A DNA stretch of 64,000 nt from Gordius sp. MW1 (Eukaryota > Nematomorpha > Gordioida > Gordea > Gordiidae): assembly GCA_964036665.1 (NCBI GenBank), contig OZ038533.1:7462413-7526412 (forward strand). Reading direction: 5' to 3'. The notes below the pieces were generated by a model. It was not told where the DNA came from and did no database searches. It saw only the letters and a list, made by a program, of their open reading frames with translations. This document shows positions 38,020 to 50,832 of the stretch, piece by piece; position 1 is the stretch's first letter; every line of letters starts with the position of its first letter. The position numbers and the translations under genes were made by a program.

Positions 38020-38113
38020 CTGAATAGCAATAAACGTTGAACATAATTATATAGCATCAAACAATTTTAATTGTTCAGCATGCCTAATTTCAAATTTATT
38101 TTCCTTTAAGTCC

Positions 38114-39601
38114 TTAGATTTTAGTACCTAACTGTTCAATAATTACACCTAACACCCATTTAGGTTTACCCAAATAGTTTCGATACCAAACTCTTTGGTT
38201 TACCGTAAACTTTGGCACACTAATACTGGGCGATGTTTGGTGTTCAGTGAACTTTAAAAAGTCGGGTGGGTACCTTAATTTACGATTCAAAAACTCATAG
38301 CTAACCGGAGCACGATTAGGATACCGTGGTGACATATTGTGATAAAGTTTAGATAACCACGTTCCGTCCTTCGTTACTTTAGCTATGTTCAACCATTTCT
38401 TAACAATACCTACATACCTTTCTACCTGCCCATTAGAGCTTGGATGGTACGGTGGAGTTAAAATATGGTTAATTTTATATTTTAAACAAAATTGTTTAAA
38501 TTCGTTGCTAACAAAAGCTTTACCATTATCCGTTACAATTATTTCTGGAAACCCGTAATTCCCTATCAATTCCTTTAAAATTGTAATTGTTACTCTACTT
38601 GATATATTTGATATAATTTTAAATTCCGTCCAACCGGAAAACGCATCTACTATTAAGATGTACCGTTTTTTATCTAATTCGAAAAAATCTATGTGTATAC
38701 GCTCCCATGGAAACTTAGGACGAGGCCACCTAGATTTTTTATTTTTAAGCGGCATCGGTGCATCAAGCTTACAAAGCTCACACTGCCTTACGAATTTTTG
38801 GATGTCTTTAGTTAATTGCGGCCACCAGACGTATTGTCTGGCCAAGCCTTTCATTTTAACCATCCCACAGTGTCCCTGATGTAATATTTTTAGCACTTCC
38901 TGACGAAGCTTAATCGGTACCACTAACCTTTCATGCTTTTTAAGAACATTATTTTCTACATATAATTCGTTCATAACATGTTTAAAAGGGGTGGGTACAT
39001 TAATTTTATCGTCTAAGCCTGCCAAAATATCTTTTACTTTACATAATTCAGGATCCGCGTTACTTTCCTTAACAATATCGTCTAAATCTAAAATATTTAA
39101 AGCATTGATTACATGTCCTCCTATTATATCACAAGACAAAGGTAAATCATCGGCCTCAATGGTATCTGCGCCCAAACGCGATAGTACATCAGCCAAATGA
39201 TTGTCCTTTCCCTTGCCGTATTTTAGGGTTAATGTAAAATTTCCCAACATTACAAGCCAACGTTGTAACCTAGGAGACATTAATAGTTCGGCGTTCGCCT
39301 TTTTAAATAAAGCAACAAGCGGCTTGTGATCTGTAACTACAGTAAACGATTTGCCTATTAAATATTCGCGACATCGTTGTAAACCGTAAATCATCGCTAA
39401 TGCCTCGCGTTCTATAACAGAATATCCCACCTCTGTTTTATTTAATCTACGCGAAAAATACAAAACTGGATGCTCCATTCCATCCTCGACCTGACATAAT
39501 GCGCCTCCAATACCAATATTGGATGCATCGACCCTAAGTATATGTTGTTTATTAGGATCAAAACATCTTAAAATGGGTTTTTTAAGCAAGATATTTTTCA
39601 A
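38114..39601 (-). pseudogene. RNase H and integrase of gypsy B
   Basis: 495 codons open. RNase H first: LRVDASNIGIGGAL, REALAMIYGLQRCREYL, VTDHKPLVALF, KGKDNHLADVLSR. The integrase HHCC zinc finger follows (HQGHCGMVKMKGLA, CELC). The DDE core has HIDFFELD, VTDNGKAF and SSNGQVERYVGIVKKW, then GVIIEQLG. The frame breaks near 38114; the expected tail (a RHAEQLK motif) continues in another frame for about 20 codons. It is joined to the upstream 520-codon frame by a single shift at an A-run near 39650. All catalytic residues are visible. I call it a pseudogene because of the shifts, though a sequencing error in the A-run is possible. Confidence 0.82.
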
Positions 39602-39635
39602 AAAATCAAATTTTTCAATATCACTTTTACTCCAT

Positions 39636-41198
39636 TTAAATATGATGTCTTTTTTTTGTCAATTCGTACAATGGTCCAGCATATTCAGTGTAATTATTTA
39701 TAAATTTACTGTAATAGTTCATTAAACCCATAAATGACGATAGTTCCTTTTTATTTGCAGGTAACTTAACATTTTTAATGGCTTCTATCTTGTCATACTT
39801 TGGTTGAATATTACCATTATTTAAAATATGTCCTAAATAGACAATTTGTTCAGTCCCAAAAACACATTTTTTAGCTGAAACCTTTAAACCTTTTAGACTA
39901 ATTAAATTCAAGACCTGAACAAGACGCAAATCATGCTCTTCTTTCGTTCGTCCCGTTATTAATATATCGTCCAAATAAAATATTATACCGTCTAAATTAC
40001 TAAAAATCGACGCCATAGCACGCTGAAAAATAGCTGCTGAAATGCTTAAGCCAAAAGGTAGCCTTTTAAATTTAAAAAGTCCGGCATCAGTATTAATTGT
40101 TAGGAGCCGCGATGACTTTTCATCTACCTGTAATTGCAAGTAAGCGTTGGCAAGGTCAATTTTTGAGAAAAATTTAGCGCCTATTAATTTAACAAAAATA
40201 ATTTCTAATCTTGGCAATGGGTATTTTACCTCAATGATACATTTGTTTACCGTGATCCTATAATCAGCACAAACCCTAACTGTACCGTCAGTCTTCCTGA
40301 CCGGTACCAAAGGTGTAGCCCATTCTGAATAGCCAATAGGTTCAATTACGTTATCCTTTAACCATGTCTTAATTACTTCGTCGACCTTATTTTTCAAAAT
40401 TAAAGGTACGCGCCTGGCAGCACAAAATTTAGGAATCGCATTTAAATTAACTCGAACCGAAAATATTTCGTCATTTAAGCATCCTAAACCAGGTTCAAAA
40501 ATTTTAGAGAATTGGTTTTTTATATTATCAATTTTGGTGTGCCATGTTGTGACCAAATTAGGCTTTGCCCCCAGGTTAGCTAATTTATGGCATGTGGGTT
40601 CCAGAGGTACCCCGCACTGTAAATCGGCATGAAAAATGGGTCGTTCTTGGCAGACGGGACCTCCCGAGTTATCTGATCTATGGGCTATGCGCCCTAAATC
40701 AGAATGAAAAACGGGTGTGAAATCCCTGCACTGTGAACTACCTGACAACGCCTTCGACATCACCATGGACTTAACATCAACCTTGAAAATTTCGCGGGCA
40801 TTATTTTTATTACATAATCCCCACCATTGAATTTGGGGCCCAATTATCCTAATCCAGGACCAGCCCATTATATTATCGACATTCTCTTTAATAATATATA
40901 AATCCAACTCAACCACAAATCCTGCCACTTTAACTAAAACATTAATCCTACCCAGGACAGTAATGAAAGTATTATCAACTTGTTTTGCAATTATATTGGC
41001 AGTTTCCAAATCTCGGTTGGGCCAAAATTTTTTAAACGTTTTAAAACTAATTATTGAAATTGCTGCGCCAGTATCTAATATAAAAGACAGCTTAAAATTA
41101 TCGACATGGGATTTCGCTTTTATAGCTGTTGAATCTTCCCAGGGTGGTGGACTTGATTGAACGAGCAATGTACGGGAAATCTTCAGACGGGGCTGCAA
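39636..41198 (-). pseudogene. Protease and reverse transcriptase of gypsy B
   Basis: 520 codons. The first about 31 codons (41198 to about 41105) are translated U3 sequence. The protease follows (LSFILDTGAAISII; later NIMGWSWI) and then RT: AARRVPLILKNKV, VIEPIGYSEWATPLVPV, GTVRVCADYR, FSKIDLANAYLQL, FKFKRLPFGLSISAAIF. The catalytic box FYLDDILITG is at about 39960-39990 (YLDD), then GLMNYYSKFI. The frame ends in the connection region at an eight-A run near 39650; RNase H resumes at 39601 in another frame. The start inside U3 is probably fortuitous. Confidence 0.83.
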
Positions 41199-41477
41199 AA
41201 ATGAGTTCCATATGTGACTGGGTTAAAAATTAAAATAAAAAGTAATTAAAAAAAGAAAGCGTCAAAGAAAATTAGCCACTTCCGCGTCTAGGTTAACCCG
41301 CGGTAAAAATGCCTTCCTTTGACCAATTCCTTTTTTTAATTATAAGGATTGCAGAACCGTTCTTTAACCCTTTTACATTAATATTAATAAAATAAATCTA
41401 AGTAAGATCAAAGTATACCGCGGACATTAAAACGCGATATACCAACATATGGTTACGTGGTATACACGTATACCACA
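41103..41477 (-). repeat. 5' LTR of gypsy element B, truncated after the TATA box
   Basis: About 375 bp nearly identical to the first part of the 3' LTR (37164-37538). Identity stops at ..ATCCCATGTC, about a dozen bases beyond TATAAAAGCG, where the 3' LTR goes on for 240 bp more. Confidence 0.82.
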
Positions 41478-41562
41478 CCAAGTTAATTATTTATAATGAC
41501 TTTCTTTATGTTTATTCCAGATTTTATAATTTTGATGTTGAAATAAAAATGTTATAAAAATT

Positions 41563-41613
41563 TTTTGGAACTTCCCCCCCCCCCCCGGGAGAAAATCCTG
41601 GCTACGCGCCTGA
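41563..41613. repeat. G-run MITE remnant
   Basis: A C-run of about 14 followed by aatcctggctacgcgcctg, the end motif of the 48.7 kb element in the same orientation. The other end is not present. Confidence 0.45.
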
Positions 41614-41625
41614 TAGTGGTTATTC

Positions 41626-42812
41626 CATAGACTAGATAGACTGCTCATCAACGCACAAAATGTGTACTCTTTTTTCCATCATTTTGATGTTAACATGGTA
41701 AAGTGATGAATTAGATATTAGTTATCTTTGTGAATTAAATAATCTTAAAAAGGTATATAAAAAAATATTGAACTGGGTACATATCAAAAACAGCATTCTG
41801 AAATAAATATCATTCACACATTACATAAAAATTGAAAATGTAAAAACTGTGATAAAAGTTTGTTTAATTATATAGCGCTATTTATATTTTGTATGATATT
41901 AATTATTTACGTTCGTTCAAATTTATAAACCAGCAAGGAAGGTAAATTGACTATTATAGCGCAAAATTACATGGTTGAAATACACAAGTTGTTATCTTCA
42001 AAATGGAGGAAGATTTGACACACAATTAATGGGAACCGGTCAAAGGAGCACAGAAATAGGAGCGAAACTCGTCATGATTGCTCAGATTTGCTCAGGGTTT
42101 TTTTGGTATGGTGAATTTGAATTTGTAACAAGTAATATATACATAAACTTTTAGAGAATTTATTGGAACTTATCACATATTATTCATCAGAATTTAACAT
42201 ATTGTCTTAGCACAAAATATTTTATATTAACATGTCCTAGTGAAATCATAACAAATAATATGAATATATAAAGATTGTATTGGAACATTTCTCATCATGT
42301 ATATCAGAATTTAACATATTGATTTAGCAAATACCTTATCCTGATGTTATACTTATAATAAAAGTCATTTATGTGTGGAAAGATTTTTTTTGGATAATTT
42401 AGCACTTATATTTTTTAAATACCAACTATGGATATTTATAAAATTACATATTTTATTTATCCTGATGTTTTTTCATACTTATAATAAAAGTCAATCATGT
42501 ATGAAAAGATTTTATTGTATCATTTTGTTTATATACATGTGATATAATTGCATGATGTATATTGACATTTTATGAGATGATATGTTTTTTAAAAAAAATG
42601 AGGGACTGATTTCTTGATTTGGGTTAGGGTTATTTTAAAATTAATACAGCCTTCTTTGTGCAAATTCTTCTTAGAAATAGGTTTGATAGTTTTGCCTTGA
42701 TTTATTTTCAATAAACAAAGTGTGCTCCTTTTTTCCTGATGAGCTCCTTTGACCCCCACTCCAATTAATTTACCATATTTAACATATGACTGAGCAGTCT
42801 ATCTAGTCTATG
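41626..42812. mobile_element. hAT-like TIR element, 1.19 kb
   Basis: The left end catagactagatagactgct and its inverse agcagtctatctagtctatg at the right form perfect terminal repeats of over 20 bp. The flanking 8-mers ggttattc (41618-41625) and ggtttttc (42813-42820) differ by one base. The interior is AT-rich and has no transposase frame. A related shorter copy is at 56.9-57.4 kb. Confidence 0.78.
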
Positions 42813-43964
42813 GGTTTTTCTTCATCGGTATATAAAAATATCTTATATAATTCTTTATTTGCAATAATATTTGAATATGTTTCTAGCTTCATTTAGTTGA
42901 TTCCATAATGTCGTATCCGGAGATTTTTCCCACCCCCCATCTCATCTTATTCAAAAGTTAAGAGTTCATTGATTGCGAGATTCTTTTGATCTTACACGCG
43001 GTACAACTCTTTTGATCTTACACGTGGTACACTCATAGCGTAGACCACTATACTTTTACATTAATTTCCAGTAGGCGTATGTTATCCCCCCCCCACGCGG
43101 ATATACGTGTATGTGATTTTGATAACGCGTTTCGACTCATTATTAAATTCTTGTGTGATTTAATTCATTATTTTAATTCTCGGATTTGATTATCAATAAA
43201 ATATATATAGATCTAAAGAAAGAATTAAATGTGAGTCCCCCTTTGGGGGGAGGGACAAGGTTTATCCCTTTTCGGCCCAATATAGTTTATCCTTTTACGA
43301 CCCAATATATCCCCCTATCTTTCTTTTCAATTCGCCTAAATATTTATTCCTATTCTTCATATCTTAAATCCCATCCTGAACAAATATATAAATTTCATCA
43401 TCTTGTTTAAGAACTGGAAATTAAGAATTGGAATGAAAAAATATAAAGATTTCATAATCATATTATTTAAAAATAGAATAACATAATGTTGTTTTCAAAA
43501 AGTATCTTCATGAATTTAAACATACAAAAATTATCTAAATATATCCAATATATAAAAAATTAAACAAATACTATAGTCAGTTCCTATTTTTCCTTAGCTT
43601 TAATTAATTGATTCCATGTAGGAGTTCCTCAAAATATCTTCCTTTAAATATATTAACATAAATCAATCAAAAAATTACTAAAATATAAATTCTTGGAAGA
43701 ATAAAATAATTGGATACACGAGACCGACAATATGAAAGCTTAAATATGCAAATGTTTATTTATTATTCTTACGAACGAAGTTTTCCGATTGCGAAGTACA
43801 CGAATTGGCACTTCGGGATTTTTTGGATTTCAATAAGAAAATCGAATGATCGCTTATACAGTACAAGAATTTGGATCGTGTAACAATGGCTTAAACCTAA
43901 CGAGTTGAGCAAGCCTTTATTTTTCTTTAGTTCTGCGATTGCCTATGGCGATTGCTTAGTCCTT
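42813..43964. other. Upstream flank of the DHX33-like gene
   Basis: A 74-codon frame at 43186-43410 has no recognisable motif. C-run and G-run patches near 43090 and 43246 recall worn MITE ends. No other gene supported. Confidence 0.35.
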
Positions 43965-46900
43965 ATGACGAAACCAGATTTTTATAGAAAACGTGTTATT
44001 TCCCCGATATATAGCATTAAACAGGAACTTATTGAAAAAATCAAAAACAATGATTCCCTCGTTATAATTGGAGAGACATCTTGTGGAAAAACCACCCAAA
44101 TCCCTCGACTACTTTATTATTCACATATTCACAAAGGAAAAATTATTGCATGTACTCAGCCACGGAGAATTGCTGCTATATCTGTGGCACAATTTGTGGC
44201 AAAGGAGATGAACTGTGATACGGGTATTAGTTATTTCATTTGTTTAAATCTATATTACCAAAGGCCAACTTGTTGGGTATTCTGTTAGATTTGATGATAC
44301 TACTTCATCAAATACAAAGATTAAATATATGACTGATGGTATTATGTTAAAAGAAGCAGCCCATAATCCACTATTACTAAAGTATTCTATTATAATCATA
44401 GATGAAGCACATGAAAGAAGTTTACACACTGATCTGCTTCTTAGTATAATTAAACAAGCCCAAGACATTCGTAACCAAGGTATATAGATTTTTTAAAATT
44501 ACTCTCAATCACTAATAGATAAGACACAAAGTTATCCAAAACTCAAAGTTATTATAATGTCTGCTACAATGGATGTTGACAAATTTTCTTTGTACTTTAA
44601 AAAATGTCCAATAGTATACATTGAAGGTCGCATATACCCTATAAAAACCTTTTATAGCCAAAAATCATTAGACGAGCAAGAATTTATATATAATGCACTA
44701 GTTACAGTCTTTCAAATACATTGCGATAATGGTAACTCAGAAAGGATTGCTATTGGTAAATTTTAATACACAATATATTGTTACAGGTTACCTTTTATAT
44801 TCTGCCTTGTTTGAAGAAGGTAGTCATTAATTATGAGTAGTTTATACTAGGTTTTTGACTGGGCAAAATGATGTTAATGTTGATTAATTGCGTTTTTATT
44901 TATAAGAGATTGTGTTTATTAAACTATCTTTTGTGCAGTGGCGTAGCTAGAATTGTTAGTGAGGAAGGGTGAATGATGATTTAATTTTTTCATTGCCATT
45001 TGTCAAACTTAATAATAATAAATTCCTTTGTGTAATTTCCTTTTTAAAATTCACTTGAACTTTCATTTACCTTCAACTTATATGAGCATGCAAAATTAGA
45101 GACCTGCAATGGGCCTCTTTAGGTCAATCAGCCCGCCCGTTACAAATATATAAATCCTTAACAGGGTCCGGGCCCATCAAAATAATAAATGATAGAATCG
45201 GCTAGCTAATTTTTTACAAAGCCCGAGCGCAGAATTATATGCAAAAACTTATATTTTGCATCTTTTAATATTTAATTTTAATTATTACATTACATATGTT
45301 AAAATAATCTGTAAAATATTATACTTATCCAAATTTTAAATTAATAAATTTTCAAGAGTATGATAGGTGTGGATTAAGTCTAATAGTCTCTAAATAACGC
45401 TTAATAATTTGAAATGCGCATTGAGATGTTGATGAATGAAAGAGTAACGAAAAATATAATTATTTTCATTTTTAAATTAATAAATCTTAAAAACACCTTT
45501 GTTTTTACTTTATAAAACACAAACAAATTAATATGGTTTTGTAACTGGCTCAGCGAACCTGACTTATATATATCTATGCACGGCCAGAACTCGCTAAAGG
45601 CACGTCCCTGGCCCGTTGTTTCCTTTAAAGTACTTGCGCGAAACTTCCCGCCCGCAATAAAATACATTTTATTTGTAAAGAAAAATGCATATATCTAAAT
45701 AACAACGAAATTATGTAACTATAAGGCCACATGTTTGTACAAATCAATAAAAGCCCAAAATGGAACGGGTATATTAACAAGAAAATTGTTATTTTTTGTA
45801 GAATGATACCATTGGTAAAACTACATAGCGACTGTCTACAATTTGGTATTGCCTCAATCCTAAATAATTGTACATATTTATCTAAGCTGCCGTTTAAAGC
45901 TTTGGAAAATAAGGTTAGTTTTTATTGCCTTTTTCATTGCTTGTTAATAAATAACTAAGTGAAAATTTAATAAGTCACTTAGCACAATCAAAAGATTTGT
46001 TTATTTAAAAACTAATAAAAGATTATTAATTAAATTACAATATATTGAATAATTGCTTTTTTTTGGGGGGGGGGGGGTCTTGCCCCCTAGCTACGCCACT
46101 GCTTTTGTGTGCAATATTATAAATTCTACTTGTCACATATTTAAATAAAATATATTTTTATAAATTTAATTATGATCATGTAAGTTTGGGTCTCTTAGTC
46201 TTTTATATATAAACATGGGCGTAGCCAGCATTGGAATTAGAGGGGGGCAAAATAACCATTATCTGAAAATTCAGCCATAATTTAATAAATTTCCGGATTA
46301 AGAGGGGGCAACCGCCCCCCCTCCCCGGCTACGCCCATGTACTTGAATTTAACCAAAATTTTGTAAATGGATGGACACATCTAAAATTCATTGCATTCAT
46401 AAGATATTGACTTAATTATTGGTTATGTTTTTCAAAATATGCGTTCACAGGTCAATATGAAAAGGTCGTCGATTCTTCGAGTCAGCATATATTAATTTTT
46501 ATGCCGGGGCGGGAAGAAGTAGAATCATTTATATCAGAAGGCAAAAAAATTAATCGATCGCTGGAGGACACAATGCAACACCACCTTCCCAAATTAACCT
46601 TTCACCCATTGTACGCGGGGATGCCGTCCGGAGCTCAATTACGGAGTATAACCGAGACAACTCCCGACAGTAATGGGACCGTGTTTCGCAAAGTAATCGT
46701 TGCCACTAATATCGCCGAAACTTCCATCACCATCCCCGGTATTAAATACGTCGTTGATACGGGACTTTTCAAAATCAAGACCGTCATACCCAATTGTCCA
46801 AACACTATTGCCGCGTCGTTTGCCAATGCCAAAGGAACTACCCCATTTTCACACATGGTAACGATTTATTATTAGGGTTAGAACCATGTTAGAACATTTT

Positions 46901-49900
46901 TTTACTTTGTGTAGCGAAGTGAAAATGAGCTTTATTGCTAATATCTCACGTTTATTTGGGATATTTAGACAATCAACAAAAATTTCGACTTTATTTGATT
47001 TTTTGATTTATACCGTTTAAGCTGTAAAGTTTAATTATAATATTTACATTACTACTAGAACACATATAAGACTTTATTTTATATAGTTGTAATCATCTGG
47101 CTTTCTTTTATACCGCGGCTTTTAATTATTTAATTAATTCTTGCAGGCACGCATAAGCATCCCGCATTCTCCAATTTTTCCACATGACGTTACAAAAAAT
47201 TTTGCCCTTTTTAGAGTGGTCAATTGAGTTGTTACGAGCAATTGAGCGTCGCGTGGATCTCCAAAGCTCAAGCCTGGCAAAGGACGGGTCGGGCGGGCCG
47301 CTTGGCTCCCGGTTATTGCTATCGCCTCTACACCGAATCACATTTCGATCGATTGCCAGAATATCCCGTCCCCGAAATCGTGCGATGTGACCTATCACCC
47401 ATACTACCCCAAATCGTGGCTATCAACGAAGCCCTAGCTTACCGCATTAAAAATACCAATGCTCGTGCCACGCCTTTCCAATTTTTCGAGGCTCCTCCCC
47501 GCGAAAATTTATACTCGGCCTTACGGTCTCTGTGCGATTTAGGGGTCGTTTGCGACGATTGTGAGACTGCAGAAAATGAGGAAAAACATATTTTATCCAA
47601 GTTTAAACTTACCCCGACAGGCCATTTATTAAACGCATTCCCGATCGATCCGATATTGGCTAAACTTTTAGCCCTGTCATCGGGCAAATTGCATGGTGCT
47701 AGTGATAATGTTGAGTTGTGTTGTTCAGAGGAAATGTGTAGCATAGTAGCCGTGCTCAGTAGTTTGCAAAGTGGTGGAGGCCTTAATGCCTTATTCCTAC
47801 CCCCGACCAAATCGTCCCGCGACGTGATCGAAGGTTTGAATGGGAAGCTTCACGCTTGCATTGCCACCCACACCAAATTTATGTGCGCCGAGAGCGACCA
47901 CATCACCTTGCTCAACGTTATACGCGCATTCAAGAGTAACAAAGGCGATAAGGTAGGTCGAGTATCCAACAGAGTGTGCTTTAATTTGGATTTTTGTTTT
48001 TGAGACCACCTAAAATACCAAAAGTTACCACGTTTTAGTTAACGACTTTTTTCAAATTTTCTAGTTCTTATGGCCCCGACTCAATTAATCAAAGAAACTC
48101 TAAATTAATGCATAAAACACATTTTAGCATTAGTCATAAAGACTATTAACACCCACTTTGTCGGTTGTAGATGGCTTGTGAAGTGAATAAATATCCGTTC
48201 ATGGCATGCAATGTTTGTTTTAACAAACTCTTAAAGTTTGAATCAAAACTCCAAACGAATGGAGCACCTTAAAAGTTATAGGATCGATGTTCATAACAGG
48301 ATACTTTTGAAAATATTTTTGTCTTGTTTGGTTTTGTCTGGTCTTGAATTATGAGGGGTATGCCTGAGTGAAGATTTATTTTGCCATTTGTTCATATTAA
48401 TTTTCACTTAGTTAAACTTGAATAGGCTTAAAATTAATATATGAATCAATTTTAAATTAAAACTGGAGAGTGATAATGTCATAAACAATTTTACACGTTT
48501 AAAATAAGTAGTTTACATCATTTTCGCGTGTCAGACTTTTCCTGTCTCGCAATGTTTAAAAATAAGACTATCACGACTTCTCTATAATTTACTTAAGGAA
48601 TTTTGCAGCTATAACAAATTAAAAACACTGTTTAAATTTGATTTTTTTATTTAAATCAATTAATGGTATTTATTTCTTGCATTAAAATGCTTTCGGTACA
48701 GGCGCGTAGCCAGGATTTTCTCAAGGGGGAAGAAAAATTCAACCACTTTTTCGACACTTTATTTATAATGTCACAAAAGTAAACTTCGCCTACAATATGT
48801 GCGAAACTTCAAGGCTGTAACCAGCTTTGGAAAAATCTCTTTTCTTCATTAATCAGAGCATTTACTACCGATTTTATACCTTAAAAAAGGACATGGACCT
48901 TATAAAAAATTTTCAAATTTTGGTCAAGGGGGTAGAAAATTCCCGCTTTCTGCTCCCTTGGCTTCGCGCCTGTTTCGGTACCAACATGCCACACTAATTT
49001 ATCTGAAAGGCTTCGTACTTTTACTACGATTTGGCTTTCTTTATAATTGCGAGTTATAATGATTTGAATTACTTAAGGATAGATACTTCGTTTTTACGTG
49101 CATTAGCGTGTGTTGATTTTATCTAATAAAAAACCGCCTAAATTGTGTTTTTTTAGAAATGGTGCGCCCTCAACCGTCTGAATCGTAAGAGCCTTTTGTC
49201 CGCTTATAAAATCGACAAACAATTACGGAAATTGTGCAGAGCTAATGGCATGCCTATGATTTCGTGCGGGAACAATTACTCGGTCGTTAGAAAAGTGTTA
49301 TCCATAGGTAATAATAAAGGAAGGGCTGGCAGACGGTCAACCTTGAAGGCGATCATTTATATTAGGCTCTAGCCTCATGTTGTTTTATATTTTTTTTTAA
49401 TGTTTTAGTCTATTCATAGGTTTTTAAGTTACAAGTGGACACCATAGATTAAAAAGATGCCTCTAGTTTTACCATTATTCTTTTTAACTTTTAAAATAAT
49501 ATTCTTACACAATTTTTAATCCAAAAGCAAACTATGGCTATATTTTTAATCAATCTTTATTACAGATTTAATTCAATGAAAAAACTTTGAAATATTAAAA
49601 AAATTTATGTTTTGCCCCCCTCTAATTGAACTTTTAAACGTTTTGCCCCCCCCCCCAATCCAAAACCTGGCTACGCCCATGTACCTAAATCTAAATGTTC
49701 ATTACCCTATAATTATCCATAGGCTTAAAGACTGCCTTTAAAATTCGTCAAGTTTTGTTGTTTATCTTAAGAATTTATTTTGTTCAGAATTTTATATAAT
49801 GTTATTGATTGTTCCTTCCATATCTAAACCATATAAAATACTCATGTAAAAAAAATTTTTTCTTGTGTTTCAAATTAGATATAGTGAGATGAACATTTTT

Positions 49901-50832
49901 AAAATCATCGATCTATAATGACATCTTCATTTTAAATAATTGAGAATTTAAAAGTTTTTGGGAGCATAACGAATTTTGTTTGAAAAATTTAAAAATCTTT
50001 CCTTCCATCATTTTTTATGTAATCAAATATTTATCGTAAAATTTAGGTAAATACATTAATTAGGCCTATTTTCTAAATGGCTGTTGTCTTTTGAAGCCCA
50101 GTAACTGGAAGAGGGGTAAATAGGAGTTTTTGTAATGATTTTTTTAAACTGTTAAAATTTGTATGATAGCTAACAAAATATGTCCAATTAATGATTTGAA
50201 AGTTAATTTTTATTTAAACCTAAACGAATGTTTACTTGAATCAAGTTTTATAAATATTTGTAGGTTTAATTATGCCAAAATGATAAATTTTTGCAGAAAC
50301 GTGAGAAGGTGAAAAAATTTGAAATAGACTTACCAGAAACTTGTAATATATTTTGCACTTAAAGCAAGTTAAGAATCAAATAAATAAAAACATTTGTGAT
50401 TGAAAGTGCAATTTAGGTAGAGAAATTTCTACCCATGGAAAACACAAACTTTCCCAAATAAGTTTTTCTAAAAATGGTGGATATTTCTTCTAGTTTTTAT
50501 GGTGTATATGGTCATAATAATATCGTGAATTTAACTTTATTCATTTTACAAATTAGATTATAGGTGTATTTAGTATTATAGTTGTTTTTAAAATGTTTAT
50601 GCTAGGATTGTGCTCTAATTTTGCCGAAGTACTACTCAAGTTAAATTGTTACAAAACGCGAAGTTATAGAGATAATTGCTACATTCATCCTTCCTCTAGT
50701 CTGTTCTCACTTAAGCCGGCCATGATCGTCTTCAGCGAATTATTATTGACGGCCAAACCATATCTGCGCATTGTGTCTCGCGTAGACCCAGACTGGCTAC
50801 CAGAAATATTTCCACAAAAAACAAATAGTTAA
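43965..50832 (+). CDS. DHX33: DEAH-box RNA helicase, DHX33-like
   Basis: ATP-dependent RNA helicase. DHX33 in vertebrates acts in the nucleolus in rRNA synthesis and in cytosolic RNA sensing. Seven exons join in frame into 744 codons (human DHX33 707): 43965-44223, 44264-44479, 44519-44755, 46451-46857, 47215-47952, 49157-49307, 50606-50832. Motif I GETSCGKT at residues 36-43; Ia TQPRRIAAIS; TGQLVGYSVRF across the first intron; II DEAH at 133-136; III MSAT; IV ILIFMPGREEVE; V VATNIAETSITIPG; VI QRTGRAGR at 395-402. Winged-helix and ratchet (HA2) regions follow, with LTPTGHLLNAFPIDP and SDHITLLNVIRAF. The C-terminal OB-fold has YIHPSSSLFSLKPAMIVFSELL. Introns 1 and 2 are 40 and 39 nt; the others 0.36-1.7 kb and full of transposons. 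The start is the first in-frame ATG. AATAAA lies at 50876. DHX33 is favoured over DHX40/DHX35 by the linker ALVTVFQIH and by length; a sister DEAH protein is possible. Confidence 0.88.
44936..46101. mobile_element. hAT-like element in DHX33 intron 3, perfect 8-bp TSD
   Basis: 1166 bp. Ends cagtggcgtagctag and ctagctacgccactg are perfect inverted repeats. CTTTTGTG is duplicated exactly at 44928-44935 and 46102-46109. The interior has GC-rich gcccg patches (45125-45200, 45600-45655) that look like another nested repeat, and a G-run near the right end. No transposase. Confidence 0.87.
46214..46339. mobile_element. G-run MITE in DHX33 intron 3
   Basis: 126 bp. The left end catgggcgtagccag and right end ccggctacgcccatg are inverted repeats, with ggggggc and gccccccc runs just inside. 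The flanks do not form a clear duplication. Confidence 0.68.
48699..48972. mobile_element. hAT MITE in DHX33 intron 5, perfect 8-bp TSD
   Basis: 274 bp, from caggcgcgtagccagg to ccttggcttcgcgcctg. TTTCGGTA is duplicated exactly (48691-48698 and 48973-48980). Short purine runs next to both ends; non-coding. Confidence 0.85.
49605..49681. repeat. G-run MITE, right part, in DHX33 intron 6
   Basis: gccccccctctaatt and a C-run are followed by aaaacctggctacgcccatg. Same terminal sequence as the 46.2 and 61.6 kb copies; left end not found. Confidence 0.55.

Larger units (their letters stand above)
36924..41477 (-). mobile_element. Ty3/gypsy element B, gag-less deletion derivative
   Basis: It is flanked by CCAAG at 36919-36923 and 41478-41482 (5-bp target duplication). 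The 3' LTR is complete (36924-37538 on + coordinates). The 5' LTR copy (about 41103-41477) stops abruptly just after its TATA box and continues straight into protease sequence, so R-U5, primer-binding site and gag are missing. The polypurine tract reads AATAAAAGGGAAAGG on minus at 37539-37553. Protease, RT, RNase H and integrase are present with few breaks, so the element is young. Confidence 0.88.

Noticed and set aside
37589..38023. 144-codon plus frame
   Set aside because: Antisense shadow of the third frame of gypsy B, which has a zinc-knuckle pattern and the right position and strand.
41105..41198. First 31 residues of the gypsy B protease frame as a true protein N-terminus
   Set aside because: The same bases occur in the complete 3' LTR as U3 with a TATA box, so coding there is fortuitous.
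45731..45958. 75-codon frame in DHX33 intron 3
   Set aside because: It lies inside a hAT element and has no transposase or other motif.
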